From Pseudomonas sp. DG56-2 (GTDB lineage Bacteria > Pseudomonadota > Gammaproteobacteria > Pseudomonadales > Pseudomonadaceae), in NCBI RefSeq assembly GCF_004803755.1, contig NZ_CP032311.1:4976501-5040500 (forward strand): a DNA stretch of 64,000 bases, read 5' to 3'. The number at the start of each line of letters is the position of its first letter. Within the stretch, counting starts at the first letter, position 1. The notes under the pieces were generated by a model. It worked only from the letters and a program-made list of their open reading frames with translations, had not been told where the DNA came from and did no database searches. Positions 1 through 9,100 of this stretch are shown here, piece after piece. Made by a program: the position numbers and the translations under genes.

Positions 1-1
1 A

Positions 2-310
2 GGACGTACGTGTATTCTCGTCGACGACATGGTCGATACCGCCGGCACTCTGTGCCACGCGGCCAAGGCTTTGAAAGAACACGGCGCTGCCAAGGTTTAC
101 GCCTACTGCACGCACCCTGTCCTGTCGGGTCGAGCGATCGAGAATATCGAGAACTCCGTGCTGGACGAACTGGTGGTAACCAATACCATCCCGTTGTCCG
201 CTGCTGCACAAGCCTGTGCACGTATCCGTCAACTGGATATCGCACCGGTTGTTGCTGAAGCGGTCCGCCGCATCAGCAATGAAGAATCGATCAGCGCAAT
301 GTTCCGCTGA
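2..310 (+). CDS. prs: Ribose-phosphate pyrophosphokinase, C-terminal part
   Basis: This is the last 102 residues of PRPP synthetase, which makes 5-phosphoribosyl-1-diphosphate from ribose 5-phosphate and ATP for nucleotide, histidine, tryptophan and NAD synthesis. The 5' end lies outside the window, and the frame is open from base 2. The PRPP-binding loop is visible at the very start ([10 protein letters not shown]), followed by the family's C-terminal pattern ([10 protein letters not shown], then VTNTIPL) and the end SISAMFR. It is followed by a strong terminator and then rplY, the usual Pseudomonas order prs–rplY–pth–ychF. The identification is firm; only the truncation by the window edge limits it. 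Confidence 0.96.
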   Translation, partial: GRTCILVDDMVDTAGTLCHAAKALKEHGAAKVYAYCTHPVLSGRAIENIENSVLDELVVTNTIPLSAAAQACARIRQLDIAPVVAEAVRRISNEESISAMFR

Positions 311-347
311 GGGTCCTGCCCTCGCGAAACGCTCGTTGACGAAAAGC

Positions 348-386
348 GCCCCGCCCCAACACCTGTTGTTGGGGCGGGGCTTTTTT
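348..386 (+). terminator. Rho-independent terminator after prs
   Basis: A GC-rich stem of about 13 bp (GCCCCGCCCCAAC pairing with GTTGGGGCGGGGC) with a short loop is followed by TTTTTT. It separates prs from rplY, so rplY should have its own promoter or depend on read-through. Confidence 0.93.
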
Positions 387-448
387 GCCCACCCCGTTTG
401 GCGCTGGTCGCAAACGCCTGCGGGAGATGGCTATTTTGGAGATACAAA

Positions 449-1048
449 ATGACTGAATTCACTCTGAACGCCCAAGCGCGTAACGACCTGGGGAAAGGTG
501 CGAGCCGCCGCCTGCGTCGTCTCGCCTCCAGCATCCCTGCCGTAGTTTACGGTGGTGACAAGGAAGCTCAATCCCTGACCATCGTGGCCAAGGAAATCGC
601 CAAACTGTTCGAAAACGAAGCTGCTTTCAGCCACGTGATCGAACTGAACGTTGACGGCGTCAAGCAAAACGTCATCGTTAAAGCGATGCAGCGTCACCCT
701 GCCAAGCAGTTCATCATGCACGCTGACTTCGTCCGCGTTGTTGCTGGCCAGAAACTGACCGCCAAAGTACCAGTTCACTTCGTCAACGAAGAAGCCCCGG
801 TCAAGAAAGGCGGCGAAATCTCCCACGTAGTGGCCGAGATCGAAGTTTCTTGCGAAGCCAAGGACCTGCCTGAGTTCATCGAAGTCGACCTGGCTAACGC
901 CGAAGTCGGCACCATCGTTCACCTGTCGGACCTCAAAGCTCCGAAAGGCGTCGAGTTCGTCGCTCTGGCCCACGGCAACGACCTGGCTGTTGCCAACGTC
1001 CACGCTCCGCGTGTTGCGCCTGAAGCTGCAGAAGGCGCTGCTGAGTAA
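449..1048 (+). CDS. rplY: 50S ribosomal protein L25, long (Ctc) form
   Basis: The 199-residue protein is L25 of the long TL5/Ctc type: an N-terminal 5S-rRNA-binding L25 domain (about residues 5–92, with the ASRRLRR stretch near residue 20) and a C-terminal beta domain (about 95–185). The tail is alanine/glutamate rich. The ATG at 449 is chosen because GGAG lies 7 bases upstream and homologues start MTEFTLNA; an upstream in-frame ATG at 398 lacks such a site. It lies between prs and pth as in other pseudomonads. Confidence 0.96.
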   Translation: MTEFTLNAQARNDLGKGASRRLRRLASSIPAVVYGGDKEAQSLTIVAKEIAKLFENEAAFSHVIELNVDGVKQNVIVKAMQRHPAKQFIMHADFVRVVAGQKLTAKVPVHFVNEEAPVKKGGEISHVVAEIEVSCEAKDLPEFIEVDLANAEVGTIVHLSDLKAPKGVEFVALAHGNDLAVANVHAPRVAPEAAEGAAE

Positions 1049-1121
1049 TTTCAGCACGCCGGTGTTGATCGGGTTACAGTGCCCCGCACTGTAACCCCAA
1101 CTCCAAGGAAGAGCCCCTGAC

Positions 1122-1706
1122 GTGACCGCCATCCAACTGATCGTCGGCCTGGGAAACCCTGGCCCCGAATACGAACAGACCCGGCATAACGCAGGGGCTC
1201 TTTTCGTAGAACGTATTGCCAGCGCCCAGCGTGTCAATCTGACTGCTGACCGCAAGTATTTCGGCCTGACAGCTAAATTCAGCTTTCAGGGCAACGACGT
1301 TCGTCTGTTGATCCCGACCACCTTTATGAACCGCAGCGGCCAGGCCGTTGCTGCACTGGCGAACTTTTTCCGCATCCCGCCAGATGCCATCCTGGTGGCT
1401 CACGACGAACTCGACCTGCCTCCTGGCGTCGCCAAACTCAAGAAAGGCGGCGGCCATGGTGGGCATAACGGTCTGCGCGACATCATTGCGCAGCTCGGCA
1501 ACAACAACGACTTTCACCGTCTGCGGCTTGGCATTGGCCACCCGGGTGACAGCAGCAGGGTCTCCGGTTTTGTCCTGGGCAAGGCGCCGCGCGCCGAGCA
1601 GGAAAAGCTGGACGCCAGTATCGATTTTGCCCTCGGCGTGCTGCCGGACATCCTCGCCGGCGACTGGACGCGTGCGATGAGAGAGCTGCACAGCCAGAAG
1701 GCCTGA
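1122..1706 (+). CDS. pth: Peptidyl-tRNA hydrolase
   Basis: This 194-residue enzyme cleaves peptidyl-tRNA dropped by ribosomes and so recycles tRNA in the cytoplasm. The family signatures are visible: [19 protein letters not shown] near the N-terminus with the catalytic His in TRHNAG, the FMNRSG motif, and the HDELDL plus [11 protein letters not shown] region in mid-protein. The start is GTG at 1122, with AAGGAAGAG upstream. It sits 73 bases after rplY and 21 bases before ychF, so the three are probably co-transcribed. Confidence 0.97.
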   Translation: MTAIQLIVGLGNPGPEYEQTRHNAGALFVERIASAQRVNLTADRKYFGLTAKFSFQGNDVRLLIPTTFMNRSGQAVAALANFFRIPPDAILVAHDELDLPPGVAKLKKGGGHGGHNGLRDIIAQLGNNNDFHRLRLGIGHPGDSSRVSGFVLGKAPRAEQEKLDASIDFALGVLPDILAGDWTRAMRELHSQKA

Positions 1707-1727
1707 CTCCACGAAGAGGGATTCACC

Positions 1728-2828
1728 ATGGGTTTCAATTGCGGCATCGTCGGTTTGCCCAACGTCGGCAAGTCCACCCTGTTCAACGCCTTGACCAAAT
1801 CCGGCATCGCGGCAGAGAACTTCCCCTTCTGCACCATCGAGCCGAACAGCGGCATCGTGCCGATGCCTGATCCGCGCCTGGACGCCTTGGCGGCCATCGT
1901 CAAGCCGAACCGCGTGCTGCCGACCACCATGGAATTCGTCGACATCGCAGGCCTGGTAGCCGGTGCATCCAAAGGTGAAGGTCTGGGCAACAAGTTCCTG
2001 GCCAACATCCGTGAGACCGACGCCATTGCCCATGTGGTCCGCTGCTTCGAAGACGAGAACGTGATTCACGTTTCCAACAGTGTCGACCCCAAGCGCGATA
2101 TCGAGATCATCGATCTGGAACTGATCTTCGCCGACCTCGACAGCTGCGAGAAGCAACTGCAAAAGGTCACGCGTAATGCCAAAGGCGGTGACAAGGATGC
2201 CCTGGCCCAGAAGGCTGTCCTGGAAAAGCTGATTCCGCACTTCACCGAAGGCAAGCCTGCGCGCAGCCTGATGAAGGACATGGCAGATGACGAGAAGGCA
2301 CTGATCCGTGGCTTCCACCTGCTGACCAGCAAACCGGTCATGTACATTGCCAACGTTGCCGAAGACGGTTTCGAGAACAACCCGCTGCTGGACGTTGTTC
2401 GCGCCATCGCTGAAGAAGAAGGCGCCGTCGTGGTACCGGTGTGCAACAAGATCGAAGCAGAAATCGCCGAGCTCGACGAAGGCGAAGAAAAAGACATGTT
2501 CCTCGAGGCCCTGGGCCTTGAAGAGCCTGGCTTGAACCGCGTTATCCGTGCAGGCTACGGTCTGCTCAACCTGCAGACCTACTTCACTGCAGGTGTACAG
2601 GAAGTTCGCGCCTGGACCGTACGCATCGGCGCCACCGCCCCACAGGCTGCTGGCGTGATCCACACCGACTTCGAAAAAGGCTTCATCCGTGCCGAAGTGA
2701 TCGCCTATGACGACTTCATTCAGTTCAAGGGTGAGAGCGGCGCGAAGGAAGCCGGCAAGTGGCGCCTGGAAGGCAAGGACTACATCGTCAAGGACGGTGA
2801 TGTGATGCACTTCCGCTTCAACGTCTGA
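1728..2828 (+). CDS. ychF: Redox-regulated ATPase/GTP-binding protein YchF
   Basis: The 366-residue protein is YchF/OLA1, an Obg-related P-loop NTPase that prefers ATP and associates with ribosomes. The G1 loop is [11 protein letters not shown] (residues 8–18), the G3 region is DIAGLV, and the C-terminal TGS domain ends [11 protein letters not shown]. An insertion rich in Glu/Lys lies in the middle, as in the family. The ATG follows a GAAGAGGG ribosome site. It is the last gene of the rplY–pth–ychF group and is followed by a palindrome and a terminator. Confidence 0.97.
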   Translation: MGFNCGIVGLPNVGKSTLFNALTKSGIAAENFPFCTIEPNSGIVPMPDPRLDALAAIVKPNRVLPTTMEFVDIAGLVAGASKGEGLGNKFLANIRETDAIAHVVRCFEDENVIHVSNSVDPKRDIEIIDLELIFADLDSCEKQLQKVTRNAKGGDKDALAQKAVLEKLIPHFTEGKPARSLMKDMADDEKALIRGFHLLTSKPVMYIANVAEDGFENNPLLDVVRAIAEEEGAVVVPVCNKIEAEIAELDEGEEKDMFLEALGLEEPGLNRVIRAGYGLLNLQTYFTAGVQEVRAWTVRIGATAPQAAGVIHTDFEKGFIRAEVIAYDDFIQFKGESGAKEAGKWRLEGKDYIVKDGDVMHFRFNV

Positions 2829-2841
2829 TTGGAGCATCCCG

Positions 2842-2869
2842 TCTCAGTGTGTTAACTCACGCACTGAGA
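2842..2869. repeat. Palindrome downstream of ychF
   Basis: TCTCAGTG and CACTGAGA form an 8-bp inverted repeat around a 12-base centre containing GTTAAC. It lies 13 bases after the ychF stop and just before the terminator; it could be a second RNA hairpin. No function is assigned. Confidence 0.6.
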
Positions 2870-2881
2870 AACTGCTCCCTG

Positions 2882-2908
2882 AAAAACCGCGCCTGGTCGC
2901 GGTTTTTC
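2882..2908 (+). terminator. Terminator downstream of ychF
   Basis: AAAAACCGCG pairs with CGCGGTTTTT around a short loop. The A/T flanks make it usable from both directions, which fits its place between ychF and the convergent oprB. Confidence 0.88.
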
Positions 2909-2923
2909 TGTTTCTGGATGCCG

Positions 2924-4216
2924 TTAAAACGTCGCCTTGACCTGTAACCCTAACGCCAACGCATTCCCCCTTTTCTTGCCAAAGAACGCACCAGGCTCAA
3001 TGTAGTACTGCAGGTCCGGGCGCAAAAGCAGCCAGGGTGTGACTTGCGCACCATAGTTGAGCTCCAGCATCTGCTCTGCATTGTCCAGCCCCGCGATCAT
3101 GTCGTATTCCCCCGGGCTGCCGGCAGCCGCCTCCTGTACGTCTCGCGTGCGCGAGTTGAGCACCGCACGGCCGTAACCAAACGAGATGGAGTCTTTCGGG
3201 CGACTTGCAAAAGGCTTTTGCTTGACCAGTCCTATCGAGTACCAGCGGCGCATCGGCGAGGTTGCCGCATTGCTGGTGGCCGCCTGGCCAAAAAGGCGCA
3301 GCACGCTTTCCGGATCTTGCTCATCTTTCCAGATTGCCTGGTCCATCAACACGTAGGCGCCTGTGCGGTTGCTGCTTTTTTCCGTGCTGCCAATTTTGGC
3401 AGCGTCGGAGGTGTCGTAGTACCACCCCACCTTGTACTGGCCATCAAGAAAATCGTCGTTATCGAAGATCGCTTCCAGGGGCAAAATTGCACCGGTGGTA
3501 CCGTTACTGGGCATGGAGAAGGCTTTGGAGGAGCGCATGTTGTACTCCGGGTTAACCTGGAATACAGCCGTTTGCAGCGTCAATGATGGGTTGACGTTGT
3601 AGCGCAACTCACCGCCCCAATGTGCCGTCGGATAATTGCCCCAGCCACTGCCGCTGCCCATGGTCAGCGGATGTGCACAGAAGCCTGCGCTGACAAAGTT
3701 GGCCAGGATTGGCATGCCGCCAAAGTCGGTGCCCATTACCATGAAGCCAACCTTGGTCGACAGGTCTGGCGAAAACAGCTTGCGCTGATAGCTGAACTCG
3801 GTCAGCCGAGTGTACTGACCACCATAGTTCTCCTGTGCGGACAGGCGGTTGCCGAGCAAGTCTTCCGTAGCGCTGTGTCCGCGACGATCATTGACGATGA
3901 TCTGCACCACTCCCGCATCAGGCGTGTCCAGCAGTTTGCTCAGATCGAACTGGGCGCCAATGCGAATTTGTTGGGCGTAGCGTGTACCGCGCTTGATCCC
4001 GCCGTGCAGGTTGGAAATGGTTTCAGAACTGTAGTCCCCCGTGAGCTTGACCCCCGCGTCGGCCAGTTTCTGGCGTTCGCCCCCCCAGTCGCCGGTGAGT
4101 GTCGAACGACTCATCAGATCGGAGGTGTCAGCCTGTGCTGAGGATAGTGGCAAGATGCATAGCGACAGACCGCTGCACAGGCTGCTGGTCAGCAGTGCGC
4201 GGAAAGAAAAAAACAT
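2924..4216 (-). CDS. oprB: Carbohydrate-selective outer-membrane porin, OprB family
   Basis: The 430-residue protein has an N-terminal signal peptide ending near SSAQA and the OprB pattern (LTGDWGGER followed by GVKLTGDY near the mature N-terminus), then an antiparallel beta-barrel closing with aromatic-rich strands and a terminal Phe (LGLQVKATF). OprB porins let glucose and related sugars cross the outer membrane. The ATG at 4216 is preferred over an upstream TTG (4237) because ACGGAG lies about 10 bases upstream. It sits just downstream of gcd on the same strand, an arrangement known from Pseudomonas putida, which suggests that the porin feeds the periplasmic dehydrogenase. Confidence 0.9.
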   Translation of the reverse strand: MFFSFRALLTSSLCSGLSLCILPLSSAQADTSDLMSRSTLTGDWGGERQKLADAGVKLTGDYSSETISNLHGGIKRGTRYAQQIRIGAQFDLSKLLDTPDAGVVQIIVNDRRGHSATEDLLGNRLSAQENYGGQYTRLTEFSYQRKLFSPDLSTKVGFMVMGTDFGGMPILANFVSAGFCAHPLTMGSGSGWGNYPTAHWGGELRYNVNPSLTLQTAVFQVNPEYNMRSSKAFSMPSNGTTGAILPLEAIFDNDDFLDGQYKVGWYYDTSDAAKIGSTEKSSNRTGAYVLMDQAIWKDEQDPESVLRLFGQAATSNAATSPMRRWYSIGLVKQKPFASRPKDSISFGYGRAVLNSRTRDVQEAAAGSPGEYDMIAGLDNAEQMLELNYGAQVTPWLLLRPDLQYYIEPGAFFGKKRGNALALGLQVKATF

Positions 4217-4252
4217 CCCAGATGTGCTCCGTTTCAAAGATGTGGGTGCTGC

Positions 4253-4284
4253 AAAAATAATCCCCGTAAACGGGGATTATTTTT
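4253..4284 (-). terminator. Hairpin with T-tract between gcd and oprB
   Basis: AATAATCCCCG and CGGGGATTATT form an 11-bp stem with A/T runs on both sides. Transcription from gcd would meet it before oprB, so oprB may be expressed separately or by read-through. Confidence 0.8.
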
Positions 4285-4304
4285 CAACAAGGTCAGCCGA
4301 GGCG

Positions 4305-6740
4305 TTACTTGCTAGCGCTGTCGGGCAGCGCATAGGCGATGATGTAGTCGCCCACATCCGGGGAATGGCTCATCCCACCGGCGGAGATGACCACGTACTG
4401 TTTGCCTGTGGCGGGTGACTTGTAGATCAACGGAGCCGCCACTGCGCCAACCGGCAGGCGCGCTTTCCACACCTCTTTACCGGTTGCCGAATCGAGTGCA
4501 CGCAGGTAGTAGTCCTGGGTACCGGCAAAGAACACCAAGCCGGACGCGGTCGAGGTTGGGCCACCGAGTGTCGGCATACCCAGGGGGATCGGCATCTTCG
4601 TCTTGATACCCAGAGGCCCGGTGTCCTGGACGGTTCCCAATGGAACCTGCCAGGCCAGCTTCTGCGTGTTCAGATCGATCGCGCTCATGCTGCCAAAAGG
4701 CGGGTTGTTGCATGGCACGCCCAGTGGCGACTGCAGAATGTCGATTCTGATACCACCATAGATACCGGCAACTTGCGGACGAATTGTGCCCATGAAGCCT
4801 GGTACTTCATCAGTCGAAACTTTGAATTTCTTGGTGTTTTCCTTGGTGACCAAGGACATTCGCAGCGGCACACGCATGTCATTGACGAACATCATGCCGG
4901 TGTTTTCGTCGATGGAGATGCCACCCCAGTTCATGCCACCCAACAAGCCTGGCCATTCGATATAGGGCTTTTCAGTTGGCGGCGTGAAGGGTCCAACGTA
5001 GACCGAGTCCTTAAACATGATTCGGCAATAGAGTTGATCGAAGGTACTCACGCCCCACATGGACTCTTCCGTCAGTGGCTCGGCACCGATCACCGGCATG
5101 CCAACCGAGTACGGCTGCGTCGGCGACAGGTGCTCGCCTTCGGCTGCTGGCGAGGTCGGTACTGGACGCTCCTGAACTTCAGTCACCGGCTTGCCGGTAC
5201 GCCGATCCAATACAAAGATATGACCGGTCTTGGTGGTCTGGATCAGCACCGGGGTGGTCTCGCCCTGAGCATTCTTCATGTCATAAAGAACAGGCTGCGA
5301 AGGCAGATCGTAGTCCCACACATCGTGGTGGACGATCTGGTAGACCCATTTGGCCTTGCCTGTGGACGCGTCGACGGCGACCACTGCCGAGCCGTATTTT
5401 TCCTTGGCCTGGTTCCGATCACCCCCCCAATAGTCGGGTGGGCCGTTACCGGTTGGCAGGTAGACCAGGTTCAACGCTTTATCGTAGGTCGGAATGGTCC
5501 ATACGTTCGGCGTTTCGAGCGAGAACTGATGATCGTCGGCGGCTGCATCTGCGCTCTCAGGCGCGCCTACATCCCAAGCCCATACCAACTTGCCGGTGAG
5601 CACGTCGAACGCCCGCACAGCGCCTGAAGGCTCGTTTGCGACGATATCGCGTACCCAGCCACCCACGACGGTCAGGTGGCCCATGACCACCGGCAGCGAG
5701 GTTGGGTGATAGCGCTTGCTGTTCTCTGTCGGGCCCATGCCTTTCTTGAGGTCGACATAGCCGTTGTCGCCAAAGCTTGGGCACAGCTCGCCGGTGTGGG
5801 CATCGAGCGCGAACAAGCGGGCGTCCACCGACGACACCAGAATGCGCTGGCGGCATTGCTGGTCGTTGCTGTACGACGCCTTGACCTCGGCCGTGAGACT
5901 GTCGTCCTTGTCGATATCGTAGTAACCGACGCCGCGGCAGGTTACGTGCTCTTCACTTTTGGCATGCGGATCGAACTTCCAGATCGGCTTGCCTGTGTCA
6001 CCGTCGAGCGCTGTAATCAGATTTTCCGGGGTGCAGGAGTACAGAACACTGCCAATCTGCAGCGGGGTGTTTTCGTCCACACCCGCGCCCGCGCCAGTGG
6101 TTCTGCGGCCTGTTCTGTAAGTCCAGGCAACCTGCAGCTCATTGACGTTTTCCGCAGTGATTTGCGTGTAGGGTGCAAACCGGGTGCCCGACGCATTGCG
6201 GCCAAAGAACTCCCAGTTTTCCGGGGCTGATTGGGATGCCTTCGAAGCAGGCATGGCCGTCGTAGCCACTGGGTTGGAGATCGCACCGTGCGGAAAAAAC
6301 GCCGCAACAAATGTAGCGATCAGTCCCAGGAACACGGCAAAACCAAAACGGTTAGCCAAGCGCTGCGTGCGCAAGGAAGTGCCAGCAAGTGCTGCACTTA
6401 CCCACAGACTAAGCGTGAGAATAACGGCCGGAACGACCAGGCGCGGAAGCAATTGCCAGTAACTGAACTGGCGTACCTCGTAAAAGGCCCAGACACACGT
6501 CGCCAGGAATATAACCACAGAAAGTGCAAGGCCAAGTCGCTTGCGAAGTAGATAAAGTGCAGCTAACAGCAAATACGCCAGGCCTGCTATCAAGTAATAA
6601 CTTGATCCGCCCAACGCCAGCAATTTGATCCCGCCATAGATCAATGCAAGCGCCACGATAAAAGCCAGCAAAGAAAACAGCACCCTTGCGACGTCACTGA
6701 TTGAGCGTCTTCCCTTATGGGAAAGATTGTCGTCCGTCAT
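4305..6740 (-). CDS. gcd: Membrane-bound PQQ-dependent glucose dehydrogenase (glucose/quinate/shikimate family)
   Basis: The 811-residue quinoprotein has an N-terminal membrane anchor of about five transmembrane helices (residues ~17–145) and then an eight-bladed propeller with PQQ-enzyme repeats. It oxidises glucose to gluconolactone in the periplasm and passes electrons to ubiquinone. The propeller opens ENWEFFGRNASGTRFAP; KRYHPTSLP and the stretch HHDVWDYDLPSQP, which carries the catalytic Asp of this family, are visible. The start ATG at 6740 (MTDDNLSHKG) is chosen; an upstream extension looks non-coding. The downstream OprB porin supports glucose rather than quinate as substrate, but the subfamily cannot be fixed by eye alone. 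Confidence 0.88.
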   Translation of the reverse strand: MTDDNLSHKGRRSISDVARVLFSLLAFIVALALIYGGIKLLALGGSSYYLIAGLAYLLLAALYLLRKRLGLALSVVIFLATCVWAFYEVRQFSYWQLLPRLVVPAVILTLSLWVSAALAGTSLRTQRLANRFGFAVFLGLIATFVAAFFPHGAISNPVATTAMPASKASQSAPENWEFFGRNASGTRFAPYTQITAENVNELQVAWTYRTGRRTTGAGAGVDENTPLQIGSVLYSCTPENLITALDGDTGKPIWKFDPHAKSEEHVTCRGVGYYDIDKDDSLTAEVKASYSNDQQCRQRILVSSVDARLFALDAHTGELCPSFGDNGYVDLKKGMGPTENSKRYHPTSLPVVMGHLTVVGGWVRDIVANEPSGAVRAFDVLTGKLVWAWDVGAPESADAAADDHQFSLETPNVWTIPTYDKALNLVYLPTGNGPPDYWGGDRNQAKEKYGSAVVAVDASTGKAKWVYQIVHHDVWDYDLPSQPVLYDMKNAQGETTPVLIQTTKTGHIFVLDRRTGKPVTEVQERPVPTSPAAEGEHLSPTQPYSVGMPVIGAEPLTEESMWGVSTFDQLYCRIMFKDSVYVGPFTPPTEKPYIEWPGLLGGMNWGGISIDENTGMMFVNDMRVPLRMSLVTKENTKKFKVSTDEVPGFMGTIRPQVAGIYGGIRIDILQSPLGVPCNNPPFGSMSAIDLNTQKLAWQVPLGTVQDTGPLGIKTKMPIPLGMPTLGGPTSTASGLVFFAGTQDYYLRALDSATGKEVWKARLPVGAVAAPLIYKSPATGKQYVVISAGGMSHSPDVGDYIIAYALPDSASK

Positions 6741-7142
6741 ATGTAAATATGCCCTGTTGGTGAATACAGAACGGCTCCCACAGAAGGTGAGCAAATCGGC
6801 CGAATGATCGGACCGTCCTGTATCTGGCTACGCGTGGTTAGTTCAAAATCCCTATGCACTACCCTGCCGAGGCAAGTAAGCATGGAAGATCAGCGGCGCA
6901 CATTGCCGCCAATACGTTTAGGCCCGGATGCTGACGTTAGGTCGCCGCAACCCGGCAGTCTGGAATCGAAACTCGACGCGAGTTCGATATTCAAGATGGA
7001 GTCAAGGCGGCCGCTACCGGTTTGGATAGATAGCTGCGCGCCCTGACTCTAGGGACAGTTTATCGCGATGGCCTTTGGGGATAATTCCAAAAGACTGGAA
7101 AACAATGTTGATGAAACAGTAACAATCCGGCGACTCGCTGGG
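6741..7142. other. Intergenic region upstream of gcd
   Basis: About 400 bases hold no convincing gene. It should contain the gcd promoter. The only structure seen is an imperfect inverted repeat near 6966–6987 (AACTCG, ACG, CGAGTT with flanking TCGA) that could be an operator or hairpin. The small open frames here lack ribosome sites and recognisable products. Confidence 0.5.
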
Positions 7143-7631
7143 TTAACTCAGCCAACTCGAGTTGAGCAATATGAAGCTGAGCATCATCCATAATACGAGT
7201 GCCAGATGGGTTAACTGCAGGCCCTCCTGGCGTATCCAGTAACCAAACCAGAGTCCTCCCAGCAACATGGCGAAAATAGAACCCAGCGCTGCACTCAAGG
7301 AAAGATTCAGCCACGACCGAGCGACTTCCAAGCTATCGCCAAATACAAGGTTGTAGCAGCCCGTCCACGCGCTGACGACTGCTGCCAACTGCAGCAACAC
7401 AATGATCGACAGGGCCAATTTGTGCAGAGCAGGAGAGTCCATGCTTCGCTTGAGCAACGGAATATCGATCCGCGGGTGCTGCTTGAGCGGAGCCATCGAC
7501 AGGGTGGCGCCAACGGCCCCCACCGAAGCGGAAAACGCCTGAAGGTTGTTGATCAGAGCAATACTCAGCCACAGGCTGAACCCCAGGAAGTGGACAGCCA
7601 GAAAAAACAGCTGCGAGGTTTCCGTATCCAT
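7143..7631 (-). CDS. Small integral membrane protein, DUF2165-like
   Basis: The 162-residue protein has four predicted membrane helices (about residues 7–28, 67–90, 103–125 and 135–157). The pattern LWLSIALINNLQAF in helix 1 and WTGCYNL after helix 2 resembles the DUF2165 family, whose function is unknown. The ATG at 7631 follows AAGGA. It is the last gene of the efflux operon, 20 bases after the outer-membrane factor, so it is probably SoxR-controlled. It recalls, without clear homology, the small membrane protein MexG of the SoxR-regulated mexGHI-opmD operon. The family assignment is tentative. Confidence 0.7.
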   Translation of the reverse strand: MDTETSQLFFLAVHFLGFSLWLSIALINNLQAFSASVGAVGATLSMAPLKQHPRIDIPLLKRSMDSPALHKLALSIIVLLQLAAVVSAWTGCYNLVFGDSLEVARSWLNLSLSAALGSIFAMLLGGLWFGYWIRQEGLQLTHLALVLWMMLSFILLNSSWLS

Positions 7632-7651
7632 CACAAGTCCTTGCACATTAA

Positions 7652-9091
7652 TTATTGAGAGGCCATTGCCTGCTGGAGCTGCGTGCTGGTTGCAGGCGTT
7701 CTCCAAGCGAGTGCTTTGTACAGATCGACGACATTTCGATAAGACGCGGTTTCTGCCTGGGAGATGTCCTGGCGCATTCGGAGCAACTCGCGCTGGCTTT
7801 CCAGCACTGCCTGATAGCTGCCCGATCCGCTGTCATAACGCCGACTGGCGATATCGAACGAAACCTCGGCATGCCGGGCTGAACGCACCAGGGTTTGCAG
7901 GTGCCGCTGATGCTCGGTGAGCTGCACAATCGCCCCTTCCACCTCTTCGATAGCGAGCAGGAGCACCTGCTCGAAGCGTTCGGTTTCAGCCTCGGACAAT
8001 GCTTGCGCAGCGCGCAGACGCGCCCGAACGCTCCCTAGATCAAACGCCGGCCAGGTCACCCCGGGGGTCAGTTCGAACGCGCGCGAGGCGCTGCCGACAT
8101 CAGCATTGCGTAAGGCAAAAAAACCGATAAAGCCGCCAAGACTGAGTCGGGGATAGAAATCTGCGGTTGCCGCGCCCACTTCCTCGACCCGCGCCGCCAG
8201 CAGCCGCTGAGCGCGAATCACATCAGGACGATTGAGAATCAGGGCATTCGGATCCCCGAGTGGCATCTGCCGGGCCAATGGTAGTGGTGGCGCGTCCTCA
8301 AGCGGCACAGGAGCACTGCCTGGACGCCGGCCAGATAGCACTTGCAGGCGATACAGGTTTCTTTGCAATCGGCCCTGGAGTGGCGCAATCGCCGCCTGCG
8401 CAAGCAGCAACTTGCTCTGGGCGCTTTCACGGTCTTCAGGCAAGCCACTGCCCAGCAGCATCTGTGCTTCGACCATGCGCACAGTCTCCCCCCAACTGCG
8501 CACTTCATCATTGGCCAACAATAATTGCTGGCGCAAACCTTGCGCCGCGAAATAGGTCTGCGCCACTTCAGCGGCAATGCTCAGTTGCACCTGTTCGACA
8601 TCGGCCTGCGACGCTTCGACTCGTGACTGCGCAGCGCTGCTCAAATGATCGAGACGGCCAAACAGATCCAGCTCCCACTGCACGTCGAGCCCTGCTCGCC
8701 ATGATTCGGACAAACTGCGCTGCGGTCGAGTGTCCGGCGCTTCCCGTTGCTCAATGCTGCGTTGATAGGTGAGCTCGCTGGTAACCACCGGCAGTCGTTG
8801 CAGCGCTTGCTCATCGAAGTTCGCCCGCGCCAGCAACAGGCTCGCTCGGGCCTGACGTACATCGCGGTTGTGCGCCACAGCGGTAGCGATCAGTTGCTCC
8901 AGCTGAGCATCGTCGAAAAACGTCCACCAGGCTGCGTCAGGTTGTATGGCCGTGTTTGCAAACTCCCGCACCTGGGGACTGACGTATTCGATTGGCGCCA
9001 CCTGCGGGGCCTTGCCTTCGGGGCCGACCGAGCAAGCAGCAAGGCTCAGCAGCGCACTCAGCAGGACCGGATAACGTTTCAGGTTGTTCAT
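7652..9091 (-). CDS. Outer-membrane efflux lipoprotein (OprM/NodT family)
   Basis: The 479-residue protein is the outer-membrane channel of an RND tripartite pump. A lipoprotein signal with lipobox LAAC is visible at residues 17–20, followed by two repeated outer-membrane efflux domains. Typical features are AAWWTFFDDAQLEQLI near the N-terminus, the NRDVRQARASLLLARANF helix, and NRPDVIRAQRLLAARVEEVGAA in mid-protein. It begins 9 bases downstream of the RND gene stop, so the operon order is periplasmic adaptor, RND pump, channel. The OpmD-like role is inferred from operon structure and the SoxR promoter; the substrate is unknown. Confidence 0.92.
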   Translation of the reverse strand: MNNLKRYPVLLSALLSLAACSVGPEGKAPQVAPIEYVSPQVREFANTAIQPDAAWWTFFDDAQLEQLIATAVAHNRDVRQARASLLLARANFDEQALQRLPVVTSELTYQRSIEQREAPDTRPQRSLSESWRAGLDVQWELDLFGRLDHLSSAAQSRVEASQADVEQVQLSIAAEVAQTYFAAQGLRQQLLLANDEVRSWGETVRMVEAQMLLGSGLPEDRESAQSKLLLAQAAIAPLQGRLQRNLYRLQVLSGRRPGSAPVPLEDAPPLPLARQMPLGDPNALILNRPDVIRAQRLLAARVEEVGAATADFYPRLSLGGFIGFFALRNADVGSASRAFELTPGVTWPAFDLGSVRARLRAAQALSEAETERFEQVLLLAIEEVEGAIVQLTEHQRHLQTLVRSARHAEVSFDIASRRYDSGSGSYQAVLESQRELLRMRQDISQAETASYRNVVDLYKALAWRTPATSTQLQQAMASQ

Positions 9092-9100
9092 GGTCGCTCC

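Noticed and set aside
1074..2837. Long open frame (587 codons) on the minus strand opposite pth and ychF
   Set aside because: It is a mirror of two well-recognised genes in GC-rich DNA, with no ribosome site and no recognisable protein family.
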